A stretch of DNA of 64,000 bases, from positions 1,178,001 to 1,242,000 of the forward strand of contig OZ251484.1 in assembly GCA_965242665.1 (NCBI GenBank). Direction: 5' to 3'. Below the pieces are notes generated by a model. The model saw only the letters and a program-made list of their open reading frames with translations, was not told the origin of the DNA and did no database searches. The position numbers and the translations under genes were made by a program. This DNA is from VXLM01 sp965242665 (GTDB lineage Bacteria > Chloroflexota > Dehalococcoidia > Lucifugimonadales > VXLM01). How positions within the stretch are numbered: the stretch's first letter is position 1; each line of letters opens with the position of its first letter. Below are positions 58,206 through 64,000 of this stretch, piece after piece.

Positions 58206-59288
58206 TCATGCGAGGGCCTCCAAGCGGGGGAGCGCTTCGTCCTTGAGCATGGTTATCGAGCGTTCCCACTGGTCTCGTGGATGCCATTCGTGTCCCATGG
58301 TTAGGAGGACGCCGAAGCCTCCGACGGTGTCGTGGAGTTCGTGGATGCGCTCTGCGACGTGGTCGGGACTGCCGACTATCCAGATGTTGTCGAGGATGTA
58401 GTCGAGGGTGACGTCCGAGTCGGGCATGTTGGGGTCGTCTTTCAGGAGGCGGAGTTGCTTGCTGTACGGCAGGAGTTTCAGGAAGTACCCCTCGAAATCG
58501 CGGGCGAGTGTGCCGTTCATGGCTTCTCTGCGGGCTTGCTTGGTGGTTTCTGCGACATAGATTTCCCGCGCGATGCGCCAGGTGGAGCGGTCGGGGGCGC
58601 GTCCGGTCTTGGCGGCGCCGCGCTCGACGGCGTCCCAATGGCCGGCCAGTGTGGAGGGCGGGACGAGGTTGATGCTCATGGGGATGTAGCCGCGCTCTCC
58701 TGCGAGCACGAGGGTTTCGGAGTCGGGGGATACTCCCGCGACTCCGATGGGGGGATGCGGTTTCTGATAGGGGCGGACGTGGAAGTCGAGCCCGATATGG
58801 TCGACGGGCTCCGGCACATTGAAATCCCAGTATTCGCTGGTGTAGCGCCCGGGTTTGGGGTCTCGCCACAGTTGGAGGACGAGTTCGAGTGCGTCGCGGG
58901 TCATGGCGCGGTTGTCGCCCTTGGTGCGGTCGAAGCCGAATACGTCGAGGTCTCCGGGGAAGCCGCCGGAGCCGACTCCCCAATGGAACCTGCCTTTTGC
59001 CATGTGGTCGAGCTGGGCGATCCGGTGGGCGAGCACGAATGGATGGTGATTGGTCATGCAAGTAACGCCGGTGCCGAGGACGATGTTGTTGGTAAGGGCG
59101 AGCGCCTGGGCGATGAAGAGGTCTGGCGCGGGGATGTTTTCCCACTGGGCGGTGAAGTGTTCTCCGATCCATGCTTCTCGATAGCCCAGCCGGTCGAGGG
59201 CGACTATCTGTTGCAAGTCATGGTCGAGGGTTTGCGTGAGGTTCGAGCCGGGCGGGTGCAGCGGCATGGTGAAGTACCCCAGCTCCAT
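58206..59288 (-). CDS. LLM-class flavin-dependent oxidoreductase (luciferase-like)
   Basis: 360 residues from MELGYFTMPLHPPG, with CAGGAGGAAACC before the ATG; five codons upstream are dropped. TIM-barrel monooxygenase blocks: AWIGEHFTAQWENIPAPDLF, LGTGVTCMTNHHPFVLAHR, GRFHWGVGSGGFPGD and NIWIVGSPDHVAERI. The set matches the limonene-monooxygenase-like group. It needs reduced flavin from another protein; no reductase lies adjacent. It lies upstream of the membrane-protein array on the same strand with an 85-nt gap and 47 nt downstream of the EamA transporter, perhaps co-transcribed with it. Confidence 0.92.
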   Translation of the reverse strand: MELGYFTMPLHPPGSNLTQTLDHDLQQIVALDRLGYREAWIGEHFTAQWENIPAPDLFIAQALALTNNIVLGTGVTCMTNHHPFVLAHRIAQLDHMAKGRFHWGVGSGGFPGDLDVFGFDRTKGDNRAMTRDALELVLQLWRDPKPGRYTSEYWDFNVPEPVDHIGLDFHVRPYQKPHPPIGVAGVSPDSETLVLAGERGYIPMSINLVPPSTLAGHWDAVERGAAKTGRAPDRSTWRIAREIYVAETTKQARREAMNGTLARDFEGYFLKLLPYSKQLRLLKDDPNMPDSDVTLDYILDNIWIVGSPDHVAERIHELHDTVGGFGVLLTMGHEWHPRDQWERSITMLKDEALPRLEALA

Positions 59289-59335
59289 GGTTTCCTCCTG
59301 CACGATTGTGTGGCTTCAATTGTACCATGCCGCGT

Positions 59336-60223
59336 CTATTGCTGCACGGCTCGGTCGAATCTGCGGATGGCGATTCCGCCAATGATGAATAGGAGCCCAA
59401 TCACCGAGGAAGGGAGGATGGCCTCGCCTACGATGATATTGATGAGCGCCAGGGACAGGAAGGGAGAGAGGAAGACGAGGTTGCCGACCTGGGCGGTGGT
59501 GCGGGAGAGAGATAGGGCGCGCATCCAGAGTAGGAAGGTGACGCCCATTTCGAAGATTCCGGCGTAGGCGGCCGCTCCAATGCCGCGCAGGTCCGGCATC
59601 TCGAAGCTGCCGCGCCAGAGGATGACGACGGATATGAAGACGAGGCCAAAGGTGAAGGTGAGGAGGAGCTTCTCGACGGGGTCGCGGTCGTCGCGGACGT
59701 TCGCTAGCCAGAAGATGGCCCATATGAAGGCGCTGCCGACGGCGAGGGCGGCGCCGAATGGGTCTGCGAACTCGAGGGCGAGGGGGTTGCCGCGGGTCGT
59801 GATTATGAGGACGCCGAGGAAGCTCACTGCAATTGCGGCTGCGGAGACTCGTCCGATTGGCTGCTTGAGGAGCGGCGCGGATAGGATGACCAAGACGATA
59901 GGCCACGTGTAGTTTAGCGGCTGCGCTTCCTGGGCGGGCAGACGGTCGTATGCTTCAAACAGGACGGAGTAGTACAGGAATGGGTTGAGGAAGGCGAGGG
60001 CTGCTGATCGGAGATACTGCGTGCGGGTGCACGCGAAGGTTTGCTTCACCTTGCCCTGCCATACGGCTGTGACGAGGAGGGCAACCGTCGATACGAGGAC
60101 GGCGGTGAAGAGCATTTGCGGCACATCGAGATACTGGAGCGCGATTTTGAACGCGGATGCGACGGTCGCCCATAGGAGCACGGCGCTTCCCGCGTACAGA
60201 TATGCCTGGGTTTGTCTGTTCAT
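59336..60223 (-). CDS. EamA-family (DMT superfamily) transporter
   Basis: 295 residues with ten predicted membrane spans in two homologous halves. The first opens AYLYAGSAVLLWATVASAFKIAL and includes PLNYTWPIVLVILSAPLL. The second contains GSAFIWAIFWLANV and GIGAAAYAGIFEMGVTFLLWMRAL, and it ends SVIGLLFIIGGIAIRR. This is the classic EamA duplication, used for export of amino acids, nucleosides or other metabolites. The substrate is unknown. It is followed by the LLM oxidoreductase on the same strand. Confidence 0.92.
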   Translation of the reverse strand: MNRQTQAYLYAGSAVLLWATVASAFKIALQYLDVPQMLFTAVLVSTVALLVTAVWQGKVKQTFACTRTQYLRSAALAFLNPFLYYSVLFEAYDRLPAQEAQPLNYTWPIVLVILSAPLLKQPIGRVSAAAIAVSFLGVLIITTRGNPLALEFADPFGAALAVGSAFIWAIFWLANVRDDRDPVEKLLLTFTFGLVFISVVILWRGSFEMPDLRGIGAAAYAGIFEMGVTFLLWMRALSLSRTTAQVGNLVFLSPFLSLALINIIVGEAILPSSVIGLLFIIGGIAIRRFDRAVQQ

Positions 60224-60324
60224 CGGACGCTGGCGATTCGGAGAGAGGGCGGGGTCATTGTATCGGTTGGCGCAGGGGTTTTCTGGTACACTGTGGCAAA
60301 TTTCTCCAGGAGGAGCAGGACGGC

Positions 60325-61188
60325 ATGGCCCGCGTCACTGTATTGGGAGCTGGGACTCCGACGCCCACACCGACTCGCTACGGTTCTGCGTATGTGTTGG
60401 AGATTGGCGGGGAGCGGGTGATGATCGACTGCGGTCCGGCAGCGACGCACAAGCTCGTCAAGGCTGGGTTGTGGCCGACGGAGATCGACTATCTGTTCTT
60501 CACGCATCATCATTTCGATCACGATGTCGACTATCCGTGCTTCCTGCTGACGCGGTGGGATCAGAGTATCGGGAAGGAGAACACGCTGCGAGTCTTCGGT
60601 CCTTCCCTGACGGAACGGTTGACGCACCGCATCCTGGACGAACGGGATGGGGCGTTCGCGCACGATTGGCAGGCGCGGGTGAACCATCCGGCCAGCCTGA
60701 GGGTGTATGTGAACCGAGGGGGCGCTCTGCCGCGGAGGCCGCCGCGCGTCAATGCGAAGGACATCGGGGCAGGGAAGATATTCTCCGGATCGAGTTGGGA
60801 AATCACTGGGTCGGATGCCGTCCACGTCCAGCCATACCTCGACTCGCTGGCGTACCGCGTGGACAGTGACGAGGGCAGTGTAGTGTTCACGGGGGATACC
60901 GAGCCGTGCAGATCGGTGGTGGAGTTGGCGCAGGGGGCGGACGTGATGCTCTCGATGTGCTGGGACGAGGAGGAACATATGTTGGAGCTGGGAGAGCAGC
61001 ACGGCGCTACGGGGACGATGGGGGCGGCGAGAATGGCGCAGGAGGCCGGAGTCAAGCGGCTGGTGCTGGTGCACGTTGGGCCGTACTTGGCGCGGCACCC
61101 AATCAGGGAGAAGGGCATTGGGGACGCAAAGAAGATATATGACGGGGAGTTGGTCTTTTCGGATGAATTGATGTCGTTCGAGGTTTGA
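60325..61188 (+). CDS. Metallo-beta-lactamase-fold hydrolase (RNase Z-like)
   Basis: 287 residues; the ATG at 60325 follows AGGAGGAGCAGGACGGC, while an in-frame extension to 60157 overlaps the divergent EamA gene and is unlikely. The zinc motif THHHFDHD (~59-66) fits HxHxDH, with further ligands in VVFTGDTEPC (Asp) and VLVHVGPY (His). The opening VTVLGAGTPTPTPTRYGSAYVL is typical of RNase Z/arylsulfatase-like members. tRNA 3' processing is possible, but the exosite region is not evident, so a small-molecule hydrolase is as likely. Confidence 0.88.
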   Translation: MARVTVLGAGTPTPTPTRYGSAYVLEIGGERVMIDCGPAATHKLVKAGLWPTEIDYLFFTHHHFDHDVDYPCFLLTRWDQSIGKENTLRVFGPSLTERLTHRILDERDGAFAHDWQARVNHPASLRVYVNRGGALPRRPPRVNAKDIGAGKIFSGSSWEITGSDAVHVQPYLDSLAYRVDSDEGSVVFTGDTEPCRSVVELAQGADVMLSMCWDEEEHMLELGEQHGATGTMGAARMAQEAGVKRLVLVHVGPYLARHPIREKGIGDAKKIYDGELVFSDELMSFEV

Positions 61189-61308
61189 GGGTCGCAGGAG
61201 AATGGGCGGGTTCTCATACTCGGTCGATCAGACGCAATCGTCTGGGGCGATCAATGGAAGGAGGCGGCGTTGGGGATTCGACGGCGCTGCTGGGACGCGG
61301 CGCGGCGT

Positions 61309-62853
61309 CTAGCCGTACCGCACGTCGATTTTGACTTGTTGGAGGGTTCGGCCTCCGTCCCGGGATGGGTCGGCCGACGCCAGCCTAACCTCGACGGTGT
61401 TCACGCCGCGTCGCAGCATCGAATGATGAATGTCGTACTCCATGGTCTCGCCCGGTAGAGTCTCCGTCTTGGTCTTGGAGGGGTACTTGTTCCAGCCGTC
61501 TTCATAGAAGACGCGCGTCCAGGGGCTGCCCGGAGTCGGATCGGCGGCGGGGCGCAGTCCGTTGACCGCAAGACCGATGTCGTCGTGTTCGCCGAGCTCG
61601 TCGAAGCGCAGGCCGAGCACGACGCGGGCGGTCTGGAAGTCTTCCGGCATGTCCATCGTGATCTTCACCCCGTTGCCGGGGGACGTCGGGTAGAGGATTA
61701 CGGGGAGTTGGGCGCGGGGAATTGCGTTGAGGAACGAGAGGTGTAGGTGGGAAGTCGGGACGAAGCGGGTGCGGTCGTCGGTTTCGTAGCGCTTATCGAG
61801 TTTGCTGAGCGCCGCGTGGTCGACGAGGTTGCCAAGCGTGTCTTTCTTCCACTCTTTGGGCATCGAGTAGAAGTTGAAGAGGTACAATCCGTCCACTCCA
61901 GCATCCCAGTATCTTGCGGCGATGGCGCGGAGGGTCAATTCGTCGACGGCTGGACGGTACGCTTCGAGGCAGCCGTAGACTAGCGTTTCCGTACCGGCTG
62001 CGAGGTCGACGAACTCCCCGATCGGCATCTCGAACGGGATGAAGCCCCCGCCCGCCACGACCACATCGACGAGGGATGAGTCGATCCAGCGGGCGATGTC
62101 GAGTCCGAGTCGTTCGCAGCGCTCGATGGTCGAGGGAACCCGCACCATCAGGTCGAGTCCCTTCCCGCGCTGCTGGCCGATCTCGTCCATGCGGCGGCGT
62201 ATCTTGCCGACCATGTCGGTCATGAGATAGCGGTTGGAGTATGCCTCTTCGATATTGAAGTAGGTCGGGTGGCGGAAGAAGTCGAGCTCGACGCCGTCGA
62301 CGTCCCAGCGTTCGACGGTCTCCAAGGCGATGGAGCTCATGTAGGCGCGCACCTGCGGGAGCGCGTAGTCCAACCCAGTGCCGACTCCCCATTCCATGCT
62401 CGGTTCGGGCAGGCTCTTTCCTCGTCCGATGGTTAGTTCGGGGTGTTCGCGGCGCAGTCTGCCGTAGGCTGGGTCGTCTGGGGCGATGTCGTAGTGTTCG
62501 TTCATACGGACGGAGGGGAGGAAGTCGATGCCGAGTCGATGGCATTGCTCGGCCATGATGGACATGGGGCCGCCGTGGTGGTCGATCAGGTGCTGGAGGT
62601 TGCTGCCTCGGTTGCGCTGGCGTTGGTCGCCTTGGTGTTTGTAGGCCTGGGACGTGCGCTCCCCGATGTTGGTTTCATAGTCGTAGACGTCGTGGCCGCC
62701 GACGGAGTAGAGCCAGCCGTCGACTGGGGAGCCGTCGTGCGGAGCTATCATGTCCGACCACATGATGTCTGGAGTGAGCGGCGGGTCGGTCTCCGCCATA
62801 ATCCAGGCATCGTCGTTATCGTAGACTCGTCGTACTTTTCCGCTGCGCGGCAT
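61309..62853 (-). CDS. TIM-barrel glycosidase-like protein of unknown specificity
   Basis: 514 cytoplasmic-looking residues starting at MPRSGKVRRVYDNDDAW. The core resembles glycoside-hydrolase barrels of the DUF4015/GH10-like kind: GIDFLPSVRMNEHYD (beta-strand 3/4 region), WDVDGVELDFFRHP (a candidate catalytic Asp/Glu pair at ~206-209), LDLMVRVPSTIERC, and AGVDGLYLFNFYSMPKEWK. The last ~130 residues form a beta-domain (VRLASADPSRDGGRTLQQVKIDVRYG end). AGGAG lies 13 nt before the ATG, a loose spacing. Catalysis is inferred, not shown. It is downstream of nothing obvious and lies 103 nt after the ABC ATPase. Confidence 0.75.
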   Translation of the reverse strand: MPRSGKVRRVYDNDDAWIMAETDPPLTPDIMWSDMIAPHDGSPVDGWLYSVGGHDVYDYETNIGERTSQAYKHQGDQRQRNRGSNLQHLIDHHGGPMSIMAEQCHRLGIDFLPSVRMNEHYDIAPDDPAYGRLRREHPELTIGRGKSLPEPSMEWGVGTGLDYALPQVRAYMSSIALETVERWDVDGVELDFFRHPTYFNIEEAYSNRYLMTDMVGKIRRRMDEIGQQRGKGLDLMVRVPSTIERCERLGLDIARWIDSSLVDVVVAGGGFIPFEMPIGEFVDLAAGTETLVYGCLEAYRPAVDELTLRAIAARYWDAGVDGLYLFNFYSMPKEWKKDTLGNLVDHAALSKLDKRYETDDRTRFVPTSHLHLSFLNAIPRAQLPVILYPTSPGNGVKITMDMPEDFQTARVVLGLRFDELGEHDDIGLAVNGLRPAADPTPGSPWTRVFYEDGWNKYPSKTKTETLPGETMEYDIHHSMLRRGVNTVEVRLASADPSRDGGRTLQQVKIDVRYG

Positions 62854-62956
62854 TTGGGGGTTGTGTCTCCTCGTGGATTTTGGGGCGCTGTCGTGCTGTG
62901 CAGTGGCGCCGTTCGTCAGGATATGGGAGGGGCGCGCCGCTGGACGGGGGAGGAAG

Positions 62957-63922
62957 TTAGCGGTACCTCATACTCATCAGCTGCTTCATCTGCGCCTGCT
63001 CGTCGACCTCTTCGTCGCGGATTTCTCGTCCGGTGAGATGGAGGAAGACGTCGTCCAAGGTGGGTCTGCGGAGGCCGATCGACTGGATTTTGCCTTCGAA
63101 GCTGCGCACGAACTTGGGCAGGAATTCTTCGCCGTTTGGAACGCGGACTGTGATGGCGCCGTCTCTGATTTCTGGTTCGAGGGAGTGCACGGCGCGCAAT
63201 TCAACGGCAGCCTGTTCGACGTCGTCGGCTCGGAGGGTTAGCATGTCGCCGCCGATCTGGTCTTTGAGGTTGTTTGGGGTGTCGAGGGCGACGATTTGGC
63301 CGCGGTCGATGACGGCGATGCGGTCGCAGTTCTCGGCCTCGTCCATGTAGTGGGTGGTAAGGAAGATGGTGAGTTCTTCTCTTTGCCGCAGGTCGAGGAT
63401 GTATTCCCAGATGCGGTTGCGGGTTTGGGGGTCGAGCCCTAGGGTGGGTTCGTCGAGGAAGAGCACGCGCGGCAAGTGGACGAGTCCGCGGGCGATTTCG
63501 AGCCGCCGCTTCATGCCGCCCGAGTAGGTTCGGATGCGCGCTTTGCGGCGTTCCCAGAGCTCCATGAGGGTCATGAGTTCTCGCGAGCGTTCTTCTCGGA
63601 CGGCCTTTGGGACGCCGTAGGCGAGGGCGTGGAACATGATATTTTGTTCTGCGGTCAGATAGTCGTCGAGGGTGGTTTCTTGGAACACGAGTCCGATGGA
63701 TCGTCTGACGGCGTTCGTTTCGGCGACGATGTCGTGTCCGTTGACTTCGGCATGTCCGCGGCTTGGCTTGACGAGGGTGCAGAGCATGTTGATGGTCGTC
63801 GTCTTGCCGGCGCCGTTCGGTCCGAGAAAGCCAAATACTTCTCCGGCTCGAACGTCGAAGGACACGTCTTTTACCGCATCGAGCGGGCCGAAGCTCTTGG
63901 CGAGGTTGCGGACGGTAATCAT
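62957..63922 (-). CDS. ABC transporter ATP-binding protein (DrrA-type)
   Basis: 321 residues. Walker A FLGPNGAGKTTTIN (~36-44), Q-loop VFQETTLDDYLTAEQN, signature YSGGMKRRLEIARG (~135), Walker B VLFLDEPTLGLDP, and H-loop LTTHYMDEAENCD. The C-terminal ~90 residues form the DrrA-type extension (TLRADDVEQAAVELRA...LRRPTLDDVFLHLTGREI). Such ATPases power export of drugs or lipids with a separate permease. The permease is probably just downstream but is not within 62854-62956; the next gene on this strand is the glycosidase-like protein. Confidence 0.94.
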   Translation of the reverse strand: MITVRNLAKSFGPLDAVKDVSFDVRAGEVFGFLGPNGAGKTTTINMLCTLVKPSRGHAEVNGHDIVAETNAVRRSIGLVFQETTLDDYLTAEQNIMFHALAYGVPKAVREERSRELMTLMELWERRKARIRTYSGGMKRRLEIARGLVHLPRVLFLDEPTLGLDPQTRNRIWEYILDLRQREELTIFLTTHYMDEAENCDRIAVIDRGQIVALDTPNNLKDQIGGDMLTLRADDVEQAAVELRAVHSLEPEIRDGAITVRVPNGEEFLPKFVRSFEGKIQSIGLRRPTLDDVFLHLTGREIRDEEVDEQAQMKQLMSMRYR

Positions 63923-63945
63923 TTTGTACGGTTTTCGGTTGGGAT

Positions 63946-63954
63946 TGATATAAT
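63946..63954 (+). promoter_or_regulatory. Extended -10 promoter pointing out of the window
   Basis: TGATATAAT on the plus strand, a perfect TGnTATAAT, divergent from the ABC ATPase gene. The gene it serves lies beyond 64000. Confidence 0.5.
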
Positions 63955-64000
63955 CTCCGCGGCTACTGTGAGGTTATCACATTCAAGGGGGCGTGGACAT

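Overview
The window is a high-GC (about 60% by eye) bacterial chromosome segment, probably from a metagenome-derived genome of a Chloroflexota lineage such as Dehalococcoidia/SAR202. That placement is an inference with moderate-to-low confidence. It rests on the cluster DUF177-rpmF-fabD-nusB-acpP without plsX or fabH, the abundance of luciferase-like flavin oxidoreductases, an enolase-superfamily dehydratase and an M19 dipeptidase variant, and many intergenic palindromes of the type GATTCCCGC-loop-GCGGGAATGACG.

Layout. 1-2.5 kb: lipid and translation housekeeping cluster on the minus strand. 2.5-4.7 kb: a repeat-rich zone with two ~265-bp diverged direct repeats around a small cassette, and a 124-bp MITE inserted exactly in the loop of one palindrome. 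4.7-11.6 kb: three paralogous ~660-residue proteins of unknown function (likely alpha/alpha-toroid enzymes), with a small secreted CSC-type protein between the second and third. 11.8-13.9 kb: a fusion of an SPFH-like domain, about 11 ankyrin repeats and a Cys-rich tail. 14.1 kb: tRNA-Leu(CAA). 14.3-20.5 kb: lipoprotein redoxin, two small overlapping genes, an SDR, and an operon ending in a DNA methyltransferase fused to a nuclease-like domain. 20.7-22.8 kb: a lipoprotein with two very regular tandem-repeat blocks. 22.8-26.3 kb: coiled-coil membrane protein and uvrA. 26.6-36.8 kb: metabolic and housekeeping singletons (NTF2-like, asparagine-synthase-like, NYN nuclease, M19, MazG, two LLM/cupin-type genes, two tandem voltage-gated channels, enolase superfamily). 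36.9-40.5 kb: replication operon rplI-dnaB-dnaC-like, the last with two AAA+ domains. 40.9-42.3 kb: an orphan phage terminase large subunit.

The most remarkable part is 42.3-58.1 kb: six consecutive paralogous genes, all on the minus strand, for polytopic GT-C-like membrane proteins carrying one or two copies of a Cys-containing C-terminal domain. Two of the six are split by long G tracts (15 and 23 G on the plus strand) at homologous positions. In each case loss of one G or gain of two restores one ~810-residue reading frame, which looks like slipped-strand phase variation, a contingency locus for a surface glycan or envelope feature. An IS5-family element sits inside the array. It belongs to the same element family as the MITE and, like the MITE, lies within a copy of the palindromic repeat.

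58.2-64 kb: LLM oxidoreductase, EamA transporter, metallo-beta-lactamase-fold hydrolase, a TIM-barrel glycosidase-like protein and an ABC-transporter ATPase. Promoters, where visible, are mostly of the extended -10 (TGnTATAAT-like) type. Many starts have clear GGAGG sites; several genes use GTG or TTG.
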